64,000 nt of DNA from JAURDE01 sp965365285 (GCA_965365285.1 CBDUBC010000002.1:32533-96532), one strand, 5' to 3'. Positions 53,367 through 62,097 are shown, counted from the stretch's first letter. Notes: generated by a model from the letters alone, not told the origin. Numbers and translations are program-made.

Positions 53367-53939
53367 TTATGGATTGGTCTTAAAAACAGAGCCTAAGTAG
53401 TCAGAAAAATAAGGGGCGTTCCATTCTTGAGGGCCGACAAATTTTTTGACCATTGATCCAGCCCCACTAAAGGCATAGGTCTCAGGAACTTTAAGAGTTC
53501 CGAAACGCTTTAAAGAGATGCCTTCATTATCCACGGCCACTAGTATATTAGATGGAAGGTCTCCAATCTTTTCTTTAAGAAACTTTTTCACCTTCACTTC
53601 TTGATCGTTAATGGCAAAAAGAATCGCACTCACGTTCTTTTCTTCAAATGACTTCATCAGCTCAATAAAAGCAGGAAGCTCTTCTTCACATGGACCACAC
53701 CAGGTTCCCCAAAAGTGCACGAGAAGTCCTTGGTTTTCACTCGGAAGAATAGACTTAAGCGACCCTTTCTTTCCTGAGTAGATTTCATGAAGATCCATAT
53801 TGGGAAGCTCTTTCAACACATACTCTTCACTTGAGTCAAAGTATTGTTTCATACTTTTATTATGGTACTGAGAATAGAAAAGAGTCGCGGAGAGAAGGGC
53901 CAGAGCAAGAAAGAGTTTAAAGGGAATAGAGTTTGTCAT
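53367..53939 (-). CDS. TlpA/ResA-like thioredoxin-fold protein
   Basis: A 190-residue protein. An N-terminal hydrophobic segment (FKLFLALALLSATLFYS) anchors or exports it. The redox motif WCGPC is at about 79-83 in VHFWGTWCGPCEEELPAF. It would reduce disulfides in the periplasm, for example during cytochrome c maturation. The ATG lies only 2 bases after the T run of the ribosomal operon terminator and has no obvious Shine-Dalgarno, so its expression is unclear: readthrough, or a start further inside. Confidence 0.85.
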   Translation of the reverse strand: MTNSIPFKLFLALALLSATLFYSQYHNKSMKQYFDSSEEYVLKELPNMDLHEIYSGKKGSLKSILPSENQGLLVHFWGTWCGPCEEELPAFIELMKSFEEKNVSAILFAINDQEVKVKKFLKEKIGDLPSNILVAVDNEGISLKRFGTLKVPETYAFSGAGSMVKKFVGPQEWNAPYFSDYLGSVFKTNP

Positions 53940-53941
53940 AC

Positions 53942-53968
53942 AAAAAAAAAGGCCTTCTTTCGAAGGCC
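53942..53968 (-). terminator. Terminator of the S10-spc-alpha operon after rplQ
   Basis: On the minus strand a 7-bp stem GGCCTTC/GAAGGCC with a 4-base loop is followed by nine T residues. It lies 14 bases after the rplQ stop and directly before the tlpA ATG. Confidence 0.88.
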
Positions 53969-53982
53969 CTATTGCTTAGTTT

Positions 53983-54342
53983 TTAATCTACAAGAGAGAT
54001 AAAGCTCATTGGAGCGTTGTCACCAACTCTTCCCTCTGGAAGCTTAAGGACTCTTGTATAACCACCATTTCTATCTTTGAATTTTGGAGCAACTTCATTA
54101 AAAAGCTTAGTTACAGCAGATCTATTGTTATTTAATCTAGCGTAAGCAAGTCTTCTGTTTGCTACCGTATCTTCTTTAGCAAGAGTGATTAGTTTTTCAA
54201 CGTATGGCTTAACGGCCTTACATTTTGTATGCGTTGTTTTAATTTTCCCATGATCAATGATCTCAGTTGCAAGGTTGCAAAGAAGCGATCTTCTATGAGC
54301 AGGGTTTGTTCCAATTCTGTATTTTCTTTTTTGATGTCTCAT
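53983..54342 (-). CDS. rplQ: 50S ribosomal protein L17
   Basis: A 119-residue protein of the normal bacterial length. The N-terminal RTNPAHRRSLLCNLATEII-type segment and the C-terminal RVGDNAPM region identify L17, which sits at the exit tunnel of the large subunit. It is the last gene of the operon, after rpoA, and is followed by the operon terminator. Confidence 0.97.
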   Translation of the reverse strand: MRHQKRKYRIGTNPAHRRSLLCNLATEIIDHGKIKTTHTKCKAVKPYVEKLITLAKEDTVANRRLAYARLNNNRSAVTKLFNEVAPKFKDRNGGYTRVLKLPEGRVGDNAPMSFISLVD

Positions 54343-54360
54343 CTCGTACCTACCAAATTC

Positions 54361-55389
54361 TTAAGCGTTATCGCCTTCTTGATTATCTCTAATTTCTTTC
54401 ATGATGCTATCAACTTTCATTCCAAGACCAAGTCCCATATTGGTAAGGATCTCTTTAATTTCGTTAAGAGACTTTCTACCAAAGTTCTTAGTTCTAAGCA
54501 TTTCACCTTCAGTCTTAGAAACAAGTTCATAGATATACTTAATGTTTGCATTTTGAAGACAGTTTGCTGATCTCACAGAAAGCTCGAGCTCAGAAACAGG
54601 CTTTAAAAGAGCGTTGTTTTGAGGAGCAGCTACTGCTTGAGGCTTGCTTTCAAGCTTTGCAATTTCTTCTTCATCTTCGAAATTAAGGAAAACAGCAAGT
54701 TGATCTCTAAGAATTTTTGCTGAGTAAGCAACCGCTTCTTGAGGTTCAATCCCTGCGTTTGTCCAAATTTCAAGAGTCAGTTTATCAAAGTCAGTTCTTT
54801 TTCCAACTCTGGAGTTCGCAACTGTATAATTTACTCTGTTTACTGGTGAAAAAAGAGTATCAAGGTAAATCCAACCGATTGGAAGATCGAACTGCTCTTG
54901 GTTATCAACTGCAGTTACATAACCTTTCCCTCTTGCAATCTTAAGTTCCATTCTGATTGATCCACCAGAAGAAACGTTACAGATTACGAGATCCGGATTA
55001 AGAACTCTAACGTTGTTATTTTCTTGAATATCTTTAGCTGTAACAGGACCCTCTCCCGTTTTTTCAAGGATCAGAGTTACATCTTCTTTTTCAGTAAGCT
55101 TAAATCGAACCTCTTTAAGGTTGAGGATGATTTCAGAAACTTCTTCTTTAACGTTATCGATTGTTCCGAACTCATGAGAAACCCCATCAATTCGAACAGC
55201 AACAATACCTGCACCCTGGAGAGAAGAAAGAAGAACTCTTCTTAAAGAGTTTCCTAATGTCTGCCCGTAACCTCTTTCAAGGGGTTTCGCTACGAATTTA
55301 CCGTATGATCGTGTAAGCACGTCATTGTCGATCTCAAGAGCGACCGGTCTAATCATATTCGTCCAGTTCTTTGAAACAAAAGTATCCAT
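54361..55389 (-). CDS. rpoA: DNA-directed RNA polymerase subunit alpha
   Basis: A 342-residue alpha subunit. The N-terminal assembly domain contains PLERGYGQTLGNSLRRVLLSS. A Gln/Ala linker (about residue 250) leads to the C-terminal domain (LELSVRSANCLQNANI, GRKSLNEIKEIL) that contacts promoter UP elements and regulators. It lies between rpsD and rplQ as in most bacteria. Confidence 0.98.
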   Translation of the reverse strand: MDTFVSKNWTNMIRPVALEIDNDVLTRSYGKFVAKPLERGYGQTLGNSLRRVLLSSLQGAGIVAVRIDGVSHEFGTIDNVKEEVSEIILNLKEVRFKLTEKEDVTLILEKTGEGPVTAKDIQENNNVRVLNPDLVICNVSSGGSIRMELKIARGKGYVTAVDNQEQFDLPIGWIYLDTLFSPVNRVNYTVANSRVGKRTDFDKLTLEIWTNAGIEPQEAVAYSAKILRDQLAVFLNFEDEEEIAKLESKPQAVAAPQNNALLKPVSELELSVRSANCLQNANIKYIYELVSKTEGEMLRTKNFGRKSLNEIKEILTNMGLGLGMKVDSIMKEIRDNQEGDNA

Positions 55390-55415
55390 ATTTTTATTCT
55401 CCCCAGATTTAACTG

Positions 55416-56042
55416 TTACTTAGTATAAAGCTCGACGATGAGGTGTTCTTCAATTTGAGAAGTAACATCACTTCTTCTTGGAAGATCCTTAACCGTAGCT
55501 TGGAATTTACCTTTATCTACATCCAACCAAGCAGGAATTTCTCTCATGCTATTTGCCTCAAGAGCACCAGTCAGCTTAACAGAAGACTTAGACTTCTCTC
55601 GAAGACCAATCACATCACCTGCTTTAAGAAGCATAGAAGGTATATTCGCTTTTTTACCATTAATCGTGAAGTGTGAGTGCTTCACAAGTTGTCTGGCTTC
55701 TTTTCTTGATGCAGCGAATCCGATTTTGTAAATAACATTGTCGAATCGTCTTTCAAGAAGTGAAAGGAGGTTTTCACCTGTAACACCTTTCATAGTAACA
55801 GCTTTTGAGAAGATATTTCTCATTGGCTTTTCTTGCACACCGTACAATCTTTTTAGTTTTTGCTTTTCTCTTAACTGAACACCATAGTCAGAGATTTTTG
55901 TTCTTCTCTGTCCGTGTTGCCCAGGAGGATAAGGTCTTCTTTCGATCGCACACTTATCTGTGTAACATCGAGTTCCTTTAAGAAAAAGTTTTTCACCTTC
56001 TCTTCTACAAAGTCTACAAACTGAACCTCTATATCTAGCCAT
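55416..56042 (-). CDS. rpsD: 30S ribosomal protein S4 (zinc-binding form)
   Basis: A 208-residue protein. The N-terminus keeps the zinc cysteines (CRLCRREG and CYTDKCAIERR), so it is the C+ form. The S4 RNA-binding domain follows (LERRFDNVIYKIGFAASRKE, QLVKHSHFTINGKK). S4 nucleates assembly of the small subunit and in many bacteria represses its own operon. Confidence 0.97.
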   Translation of the reverse strand: MARYRGSVCRLCRREGEKLFLKGTRCYTDKCAIERRPYPPGQHGQRRTKISDYGVQLREKQKLKRLYGVQEKPMRNIFSKAVTMKGVTGENLLSLLERRFDNVIYKIGFAASRKEARQLVKHSHFTINGKKANIPSMLLKAGDVIGLREKSKSSVKLTGALEANSMREIPAWLDVDKGKFQATVKDLPRRSDVTSQIEEHLIVELYTK

Positions 56043-56045
56043 ATC

Positions 56046-56432
56046 TTATACCCTTCTTCTTTTCGGAGCTCTACATCCGTTATGTGGAATTGGACTTCTG
56101 TCAGAAACAGATGACAATTTAATACCTGCTTGAATAACAGCTCTGATTGCGTTTTCTCTACCAGCACCTGGACCTTTTACTCGTACTTCACAAGAAGTCA
56201 TTCCATGCTCAGCCGCTTTTTTAGCCGCTTCATAAGCAGCTTGTTGAGCAGCAAATGGAGTTGATTTCTTAGAACCTCTGAATCCTAATTGACCAGCACT
56301 TGCCCAAGCAACTGCTTCACCTTTTGGATCAGTAAAAGTCACAATCGTATTGTTGAAAGAAGCTTGAACATGGCAGATCCCATGTGCAACATTCTTTTTA
56401 GCTTTCTTTTTTCCAGCGATTTTCTTTGCCAT
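56046..56432 (-). CDS. rpsK: 30S ribosomal protein S11
   Basis: A 128-residue protein with HVQASFNNTIVTFTD, RGSKKSTPFAAQQAA, VRVKGPGAGRENAIRA and the C-terminal PHNGCRAPKRRRV. It binds the platform of the small subunit. Three bases separate it from rpsD. Confidence 0.98.
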   Translation of the reverse strand: MAKKIAGKKKAKKNVAHGICHVQASFNNTIVTFTDPKGEAVAWASAGQLGFRGSKKSTPFAAQQAAYEAAKKAAEHGMTSCEVRVKGPGAGRENAIRAVIQAGIKLSSVSDRSPIPHNGCRAPKRRRV

Positions 56433-56453
56433 CTTAATTAATTCCTTAAATTA

Positions 56454-56837
56454 TTACTTCATTTGTTTAATTGATTTCTTACCAGCAATAGCTACGGCCT
56501 TACCTTTTCTCGTTCTGGCATTGGTATGAGTTCTTTGTCCTCTTACCGGTAGACCTCTTCTATGTCTGATTCCTCTATAACAACCAAGGTCTTTGAGTCT
56601 TTTAATATTAAGACCAATCTCTCTTCTAAGATCCCCTTCCACTTGATATTCTGATTCAAGAAGAAGTCTGATTTCATTGGATTGCTCTTCAGTTAGATCA
56701 TTTGAGTTAGACTCAAGATCAACATTTGTTTTAACGAGTACTTCTCTCGCTAAAGCTGGACCAACTCCGTATAGAGATTGAAGAGCGATTCTCATCGCTT
56801 TATTTCTGGGTATATCAACACCGAGGATTCTTGCCAT
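56454..56837 (-). CDS. rpsM: 30S ribosomal protein S13
   Basis: A 127-residue protein. ARILGVDIPRNK, SLYGVGPALAREVL, CYRGIRHRRGLPVRGQRTHT and the basic tail GKAVAIAGKK identify S13, located in the head of the small subunit near the P-site tRNA. It is 9 bases after rpmJ. Confidence 0.98.
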   Translation of the reverse strand: MARILGVDIPRNKAMRIALQSLYGVGPALAREVLVKTNVDLESNSNDLTEEQSNEIRLLLESEYQVEGDLRREIGLNIKRLKDLGCYRGIRHRRGLPVRGQRTHTNARTRKGKAVAIAGKKSIKQMK

Positions 56838-56846
56838 TTTTTGCTC

Positions 56847-56963
56847 CTAACCTTGTCTTTGCTTATGTTTTGGATTGGGTTTACAGACAACTCTGACTAC
56901 ACCTTTCCTCTTAATTATTTTACAGTCTTCACATATTTTCTTAACTGATGATCTTACTTTCAT
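56847..56963 (-). CDS. rpmJ: 50S ribosomal protein L36 (zinc-binding form)
   Basis: A 38-residue protein from the ATG at 56963. MKVRSSVKKICEDCKIIKRK with the CxxC pair, a third Cys (VVCKPNPKHKQRQG) and the following His make the zinc site of the C+ form. It lies between infA (12-base gap) and rpsM, the usual place. Confidence 0.96.
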   Translation of the reverse strand: MKVRSSVKKICEDCKIIKRKGVVRVVCKPNPKHKQRQG

Positions 56964-56975
56964 GGCCCTTGCACC

Positions 56976-57224
56976 TTATTTATTATTTGGTTTATTACTC
57001 GATCCTTTAGATCGATAAGTTATTCTTCCCTTCGTTAAATCGTACTTACTAATTTCCACGAGCACTTTATCGCCTGGGAGAATTTTAATAAAATGCATTC
57101 TCATCTTCCCGCTAATATGGGCGATTATGCTATGGCCATTAGGAAGCTTCACTCTAAACATGGTATTGGGAAGAAGTTCTGTAACTTCTCCTTCTACTTC
57201 TATCGTGTCCTTGCTAGCTGCCAT
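56976..57224 (-). CDS. infA: Translation initiation factor IF-1
   Basis: An 82-residue protein from the ATG at 57224 (MAASKDTIEVEGEV) with AAGG 5 bases upstream; an in-frame start 18 bases earlier would add an unusual tail. The OB-fold core (LPNTMFRVKLPNGH, GKMRMHFIKILPGDKVLVE, DLTKGRITYR) is normal. It has a 10-residue C-terminal tail beyond the usual 72 residues. A terminator-like hairpin lies between adk and this gene. Confidence 0.96.
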   Translation of the reverse strand: MAASKDTIEVEGEVTELLPNTMFRVKLPNGHSIIAHISGKMRMHFIKILPGDKVLVEISKYDLTKGRITYRSKGSSNKPNNK

Positions 57225-57255
57225 TTCTACCTTTTTTAGCAATAAAGCTTCATAT

Positions 57256-57292
57256 AAAAAACAGCCTAATAACGCAAGTTGATTAAGCTGTT
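57256..57292 (-). terminator. Terminator-like hairpin between adk and infA
   Basis: On the minus strand AACAGCTTAAT pairs over 11 bases with ATTAGGCTGTT (one G-U pair, 11-base loop), and six T residues overlap and follow the second arm (57256-57261). It lies 10 bases after the adk stop inside the ribosomal operon. It may reduce or adjust expression of infA and the alpha-operon genes. A TTGCGT/TATGAA pair at 17 bases overlaps it and could be a weak promoter. Confidence 0.6.
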
Positions 57293-57302
57293 ATACCTAT
57301 CT

Positions 57303-57938
57303 TTACTCGAGAGCAGACTTCAGTTCTTCAAAGATTTCGGCTGGTTTACTACCGGCATCCACTCTTTTTAGTCTGTTCTGACCCTCATAATATGCCAGGA
57401 TTGGTTCAATAGTCTCTTTGAAGACATTGAGCCTGTTTCCTACGGCTTCTTCTGTATCATCTTTACGATGCTGAAGGTCACCACCGCAGAGGTCACATTT
57501 CCCTTCTGATTTCGGTGCCTTATGAACCAAGTTGTAGATCGCTCCACAATCTCCACAGGTTCTTCGATTTACAAGCCTCTCTTTAAGGACATTAAGGTCA
57601 ATCTCAAAGTAGACGGCCGTCGATGGAAAGTCCTTAAGAACCACTTCATCAAGCGCTTTTGCCTGCTCAAGGGTTCTTGGAAAACCATCAAATATATAAG
57701 CTCCATGAGAGAGGTCACAATTATTCTTAAGAAGCTCAAGAACAATCTCATCACTTACAAGCGCCCCTCGGCTCATGATATCGCTAACTTTCTTACCTAA
57801 TTCCGATTCTTTGGCGACCTCAGCTCTGAGTAAATCTCCAGTGGAAACGTGGTTGAATTGCATTTGGTCCACGAGGTTTTTGGCCTGTGTTCCTTTCCCA
57901 CTTCCTGGAGCTCCAAGAAAAATTGCCTGAGTGGCCAT
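57303..57938 (-). CDS. adk: Adenylate kinase (zinc-containing LID)
   Basis: A 211-residue enzyme converting AMP and ATP to two ADP. The P-loop GAPGSGKGTQ is at 9-18, and DGFPRTLEQA is the AMP-binding segment. The LID has two CxxC pairs (CGDCG and CDLCGG), so it carries structural zinc. Its start overlaps the secY stop by one base, the usual secY-adk linkage. Confidence 0.97.
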   Translation of the reverse strand: MATQAIFLGAPGSGKGTQAKNLVDQMQFNHVSTGDLLRAEVAKESELGKKVSDIMSRGALVSDEIVLELLKNNCDLSHGAYIFDGFPRTLEQAKALDEVVLKDFPSTAVYFEIDLNVLKERLVNRRTCGDCGAIYNLVHKAPKSEGKCDLCGGDLQHRKDDTEEAVGNRLNVFKETIEPILAYYEGQNRLKRVDAGSKPAEIFEELKSALE

Positions 57939-59245
57939 TAGAATCTCCTCCTGCTTCCGTTATACTTCCCTCTTGATTTATAAGAAGTTTCGTATTTATC
58001 AGCGAACATAAAGGATTGGATATTCATCATCACACGGATCGACACACTTACAAGGATCAGCATACTTGTTCCACCAAATCTTGTATGTTGTCCGGTGATC
58101 AGATCAGGAGATATACAGATAAAGATCAAGAAAAGGGAACCAAAAAACGTTAATCGATTGAGAACAAAATCAAGGAATTCCTTAGTTTTGGTTCCTGGTC
58201 GAACACCTGGGATAAAGGCGTTGTTCTTTTGAAGCATTTCCGTAATCTTTTTCGTCTTAAATTGAATTGGAGCATAAAAATACGCCATATAAGCAATCAA
58301 TCCAGCGAATACGAGGTTGAACAGAAGCGCACCTGGATAAAGTGATTGCTGAATTGTATCAAAGTACGGCTTAAAAGGACTGTTTGGATCAATAAAGCTT
58401 GCAAACGTCGCTGGAGCCGCGAGAAGAGAAGAAGCAAGGATCGGAGGCATAACCCCACCTGTATCAACTCTTACTGGAAGAGATTGAGTTCCACCGTATA
58501 CTCGGTTGTGAACTACTTTTTTTGCATATTGGACAGGCACACTTCTAAAGGACTTTTCAATAAAGGTCACCACGTAGAAGGCACCTAAGATAACTGCGAT
58601 CATCAGGAGAAGCGCAAACCCTGAAACCTCACCACTTCTAAAAAGAGTTAGGTTTTGCATAATTTCCGCTGGAAGCTCTACTGCAATCCCGGCAAAAATG
58701 ATGAGAGAAACACCGTTCTCTAGTCCGTATTCTGTGATTCTCTCACCTAACCAAAGGAGAAACATCGTCCCGGCAGCAAGAGTAACCATCGTAGACACCC
58801 TAAAGAGCATTCCTGGCTCTGGAATAACAGGAGCACCAGAAGGAGCTTTAAAGCCTTCAAAGACTGCGGCCATTCCATACCCTTGAATACAGCAAAGGAG
58901 AACGGTGGCATATCTTGTCCACTTTTGAATCTTTTTTTGACCTTCACTATCTTCTTGAAGCTCTTGAATCTGAGGAATAACTTCCCCAAGGAGACTGAAG
59001 ATAATAGAAGTTGTAATATAAGGCATAATTCCAAGCGCTAGAACAGAAAAACGTTTAAATGCACCACCACTGAACGTGTTAATGAGATCAAAGATCCCAC
59101 CGCCACCCTCGGCGAAGTAGGCATTGATAGCAGACCCATCTACACCTGGAACAGGGACCTGGGCCGCAAATCTGTAAACGGCTAGAAGTGCTATCGTCCA
59201 AAAAACGTTACGCTTTAATTCTTCTAACCTTGAGCTTGAAAACAT
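57938..59245 (-). CDS. secY: Preprotein translocase subunit SecY
   Basis: A 435-residue inner-membrane protein with ten membrane segments. VPVPGVDGSAINAYF, FSVLALGIMPYITTSII, the cytoplasmic loop VPVQYAKKVVHNRVYGG and VDTGGVMPPILASSLLAAP are hallmark SecY segments. It forms the protein-conducting channel with SecE and SecG. It follows rplO by 11 bases. Confidence 0.98.
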   Translation of the reverse strand: MFSSSRLEELKRNVFWTIALLAVYRFAAQVPVPGVDGSAINAYFAEGGGGIFDLINTFSGGAFKRFSVLALGIMPYITTSIIFSLLGEVIPQIQELQEDSEGQKKIQKWTRYATVLLCCIQGYGMAAVFEGFKAPSGAPVIPEPGMLFRVSTMVTLAAGTMFLLWLGERITEYGLENGVSLIIFAGIAVELPAEIMQNLTLFRSGEVSGFALLLMIAVILGAFYVVTFIEKSFRSVPVQYAKKVVHNRVYGGTQSLPVRVDTGGVMPPILASSLLAAPATFASFIDPNSPFKPYFDTIQQSLYPGALLFNLVFAGLIAYMAYFYAPIQFKTKKITEMLQKNNAFIPGVRPGTKTKEFLDFVLNRLTFFGSLFLIFICISPDLITGQHTRFGGTSMLILVSVSIRVMMNIQSFMFADKYETSYKSRGKYNGSRRRF

Positions 59246-59256
59246 ACTTGTTACCT

Positions 59257-59706
59257 TTATTCAATAGAACCACCGGCCTTCTTAATCAATTCCATGGCCG
59301 ATGCAGAAAATTTTTCGATACCTTTAAAAGTAAGCGATTTCGTGAAGTTACCTTTTCCAAGAACCTTGATCGGTCTTCTTTTTTCGACACCTTTAAGGAG
59401 TCCTGCTTTAACTAGAGCTTCTCTAGAAACTTCATTTCCTTCAAATTTTGACTCAAGATCACCAAGATTGACAACTGTATAGACAGTTTTGAAAGCATGG
59501 TTCTTGAAACCTTTCTTAGGAAGCATAATATAAAGAGGCATGGCACCTGATTCAAAACCAGATCTTACGTGACCACTTTTTCTGGCCTTTTGACCTTTGT
59601 GACCTTTACCAGCTTGAGTACCTTGACCAGAAGCCTGACCTCTACCCAATCTTTTCGTATTTTTATTTGCGCCTCTTGGACTTGATAAATTATTTAGCGT
59701 TAACAT
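59257..59706 (-). CDS. rplO: 50S ribosomal protein L15
   Basis: A 149-residue protein. The basic N-terminal region GRGQASGQGTQAGKGHKGQK and the GFESGAMPLYIMLPKKGF segment identify L15. It precedes secY as in other bacterial spc operons. Confidence 0.97.
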   Translation of the reverse strand: MLTLNNLSSPRGANKNTKRLGRGQASGQGTQAGKGHKGQKARKSGHVRSGFESGAMPLYIMLPKKGFKNHAFKTVYTVVNLGDLESKFEGNEVSREALVKAGLLKGVEKRRPIKVLGKGNFTKSLTFKGIEKFSASAMELIKKAGGSIE

Positions 59707-59717
59707 CTCGCACCTAC

Positions 59718-59903
59718 CTATTCATATCTCCAGTCAAGAAGATGAATAACTTTTTTAATCATTCCTCTGACTGCAGGTGTATTCTCTAGAGTTTTTTCAT
59801 GACCAATTCTTCTGAGCCCTAAGCCTCTTACATTGGCTTTTTGCTTATCAGTAGATCCGATCGTACTTTTCTTTAATTTTACTGTAATGGTTTTATGGGC
59901 CAT
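59718..59903 (-). CDS. rpmD: 50S ribosomal protein L30
   Basis: A 61-residue protein: ITVKLKKSTIGSTDKQKANV, GLRRIGHEKTLENTPAVRGM and IKKVIHLLDW are typical of L30. It lies between rpsE and rplO. Not all bacteria keep this gene; it is intact here. Confidence 0.96.
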   Translation of the reverse strand: MAHKTITVKLKKSTIGSTDKQKANVRGLGLRRIGHEKTLENTPAVRGMIKKVIHLLDWRYE

Positions 59904-59934
59904 AGCTCTACCCTCTCAATTCCTTATCAGACTC

Positions 59935-60534
59935 TTATTTAAGTCTTACTTGTTTTACTTCAATACCTCGAACTCGGGCAATTTGCTCTGGAGATCTTAA
60001 TTTCTTAAGAGCAGCAAAGGTTGCCTTAACAACGTTATGCGGGTTGTTACCTCTAAGAGACTTGGTTAATACGTTATGAACACCAGCAAGCTCAAGAATC
60101 GATCGACACGCACCGGCAGCTTTAATCCCGGTACCATCCGCAGCTGGTTTAAAAAGAATTTTACCAGCATCGAACTCTCCAAGAACTTCATGAGGAATAG
60201 TTCCACCATCAATAGGAACGAAAACCATGTTTTTCTCAGCAGCTTGAGTCGCTTTTCTAATGGCTTCAGGAACTTCTTTTGCTTTTCCTAAGCCAAAGCC
60301 TACATGACCTTTCTTATCACCAACAATGATGAGGGCAGAGAAAGAAAATCTACGTCCACCTTTTACAACTTTCGCAACTCGGTTAACCGCAACAACTCTT
60401 TCTTCGAGCTCTGGATCAACTGATTCAGCTTTCTTTCTTCTAGGAGCAGCTTTTCGAGCACGAGGAGCTTTTTTCGACTCCTTTGCTTCTACTGCTTGTT
60501 CTTCATTGCTTGTTACTTCTTTTTCATCAACCAT
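59935..60534 (-). CDS. rpsE: 30S ribosomal protein S5 with basic N-terminal extension
   Basis: A 199-residue protein, about 35 longer than the E. coli protein. The first 40 residues are a charged extension (KESKKAPRARKAAPRRKKAE). The core is standard: GGRRFSFSALIIVGDKKGHV, GFGLGKAKEVPEAI, GTGIKAAGACRSILELAGV. S5 helps decoding accuracy and tRNA selection. Confidence 0.97.
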   Translation of the reverse strand: MVDEKEVTSNEEQAVEAKESKKAPRARKAAPRRKKAESVDPELEERVVAVNRVAKVVKGGRRFSFSALIIVGDKKGHVGFGLGKAKEVPEAIRKATQAAEKNMVFVPIDGGTIPHEVLGEFDAGKILFKPAADGTGIKAAGACRSILELAGVHNVLTKSLRGNNPHNVVKATFAALKKLRSPEQIARVRGIEVKQVRLK

Positions 60535-60551
60535 ATAAAGCCTCTAATTAA

Positions 60552-60926
60552 TTAAAATTTAATACCATTTTCTCTGATAGAATCAGCTAGCGTTGTAAGA
60601 ACACCTGTGTACTTGTAGCCATTTCTGTCGAAAACGACTCTATCAATATTTTTCTCTTTAAGCATCGTAGCTACCTGAGCTCCAAGAGATTTTGCTTTTT
60701 CCCTCTTAGGTCCAGAAAACTCTGCACCTTTTCCAAAAGTCTTGCAGGTAAAAAGAGTTACACCAGTTTCATCATCAATGGCCTGAATAAGGATGTGCTT
60801 GTTTGTCTTATTTGGACAAAGTCTTGGCACTTCTTTAGTTCCTGAAAGTGTACTTCTGATTTTTAGCTTTCTTCTGTACCTTTTCGCAGCCGATTCACTT
60901 TTAATTTTGCCTTGTTGCTTTCTCAT
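60552..60926 (-). CDS. rplR: 50S ribosomal protein L18
   Basis: A 124-residue protein binding 5S rRNA. The PRLCPNKTNKHILIQAIDD strand region and the VVFDRNGYKYTGVLTTLADS C-terminal region are typical. It sits between rplF and rpsE. Confidence 0.97.
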   Translation of the reverse strand: MRKQQGKIKSESAAKRYRRKLKIRSTLSGTKEVPRLCPNKTNKHILIQAIDDETGVTLFTCKTFGKGAEFSGPKREKAKSLGAQVATMLKEKNIDRVVFDRNGYKYTGVLTTLADSIRENGIKF

Positions 60927-60942
60927 ATCTTTTTACCTCAGA

Positions 60943-61479
60943 TTATTTAGAGCCAGATTTACCAGCTTTTCTGATAATATGCTCTTCAGCGTACTTAATA
61001 CCTTTACCTTTATAAGGCTCGGGTGGTCTGAACGATCGAACTTTAGCCGCTACTTGACCAACTTGTTCTTTGTTAATGCTGAATAATTCAATACTGTTTT
61101 TATTAACTTTCGCGGTTACACCTTCTGGAAGATCATAGTTGATCGGGTGAGAGTAACCTAGGTTGAGCTCAAGAACGTTTCCTTTAACAGCAGCCTTATA
61201 ACCAACCCCGTTAAATTCTAGGTTTCTTTGGAAGCCTTCTGTTACACCTACAACCATATTGTTAAGAAGAGTTCTTGTTGTTCCCCAAAGTGATCTTGAT
61301 AGAGCATCTTCTTTCGCGGGAGTTATCACAAGTTCTTTATCTTTCATTTCAATGTTTACGTGCTCAGTAAATTGATACGCTAACTCACCCTTTGGACCTT
61401 TAACAGACACATGAGCTCCGTCAATCTTTACATTGACTTTATCAGGTACAACTACTGGATTTTTACCAATCCTAGACAT
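60943..61479 (-). CDS. rplF: 50S ribosomal protein L6
   Basis: A 178-residue protein. MSRIGKNPVVVPDKVNV, VKGPKGEL and the C-terminal PPEPYKGKGIKYAEE-type segment with the RKAGKSG tail identify L6. It lies near the factor-binding region of the large subunit. Confidence 0.98.
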   Translation of the reverse strand: MSRIGKNPVVVPDKVNVKIDGAHVSVKGPKGELAYQFTEHVNIEMKDKELVITPAKEDALSRSLWGTTRTLLNNMVVGVTEGFQRNLEFNGVGYKAAVKGNVLELNLGYSHPINYDLPEGVTAKVNKNSIELFSINKEQVGQVAAKVRSFRPPEPYKGKGIKYAEEHIIRKAGKSGSK

Positions 61480-61488
61480 AATAATCTC

Positions 61489-61872
61489 CTACCAAACATT
61501 GCAGAGGACTTCCCCTCCGACCTTTCTTTTCTTAGCTTCTCTAGAAGACAAAACCCCTTGTGAGGTCGATACAACAGAAATACCAAGACCACTCATAACT
61601 CGTGGGAGGTCTTTATAGCTGCTATATTGTCTTAGACCTGGAGTCGATTGTCTCTTAAGTCCAAGAATAGCTTCATCTTTAAATAAAACTTTAATTTTAA
61701 TATCACTTGGTTCTTTGGCAATAATCTTAAAAGACTTAATATAACCTTCTTCTTTTAAAACTTTGCAAATTCCAGCTTTGATTTTGCTTGCTGGAAACTC
61801 AACCCTATCTTTGCCCGCAGATAAAGCGTTTCTCATTCTTGTAAGCATATCAGCAATAGGATCTGTCATCAT
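61489..61872 (-). CDS. rpsH: 30S ribosomal protein S8
   Basis: A 127-residue protein. TDPIADMLTRMRNAL at the N-terminus and GLGISVVSTSQGVLSSREAK near the C-terminus are typical. S8 binds the central domain of 16S rRNA and in enterobacteria represses the spc operon by binding the rplE region. Confidence 0.98.
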   Translation of the reverse strand: MMTDPIADMLTRMRNALSAGKDRVEFPASKIKAGICKVLKEEGYIKSFKIIAKEPSDIKIKVLFKDEAILGLKRQSTPGLRQYSSYKDLPRVMSGLGISVVSTSQGVLSSREAKKRKVGGEVLCNVW

Positions 61873-61893
61873 AACTCGTATCTCCTCAATTAA

Positions 61894-62079
61894 TTACCAA
61901 CTTGATTTGGTCACTCCAGGGATCATCCCCTTTAAGGCCAAAGATCTTAAACAACATCTACAAAGTTTAAATGCTCTATAAAATGCTCTCGGTCTTCCAC
62001 AAACTTCACACCTGTTTCTTTGTCTACTGCTGAATTTTGGTTGTTTTTTTGCAGCTACAATTTTTGATAATTTGGCCAT
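61894..62079 (-). CDS. rpsN: 30S ribosomal protein S14, zinc-binding type Z
   Basis: A 61-residue protein. The short length and the two CxxC pairs (CEVCGRPRAFYR and CRCCLRSLALKG) mark the zinc-binding type Z form rather than the long Gram-negative type. It lies between rplE and rpsH. Confidence 0.96.
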   Translation of the reverse strand: MAKLSKIVAAKKQPKFSSRQRNRCEVCGRPRAFYRAFKLCRCCLRSLALKGMIPGVTKSSW

Positions 62080-62097
62080 TATCTATTTCCTTTTCAA

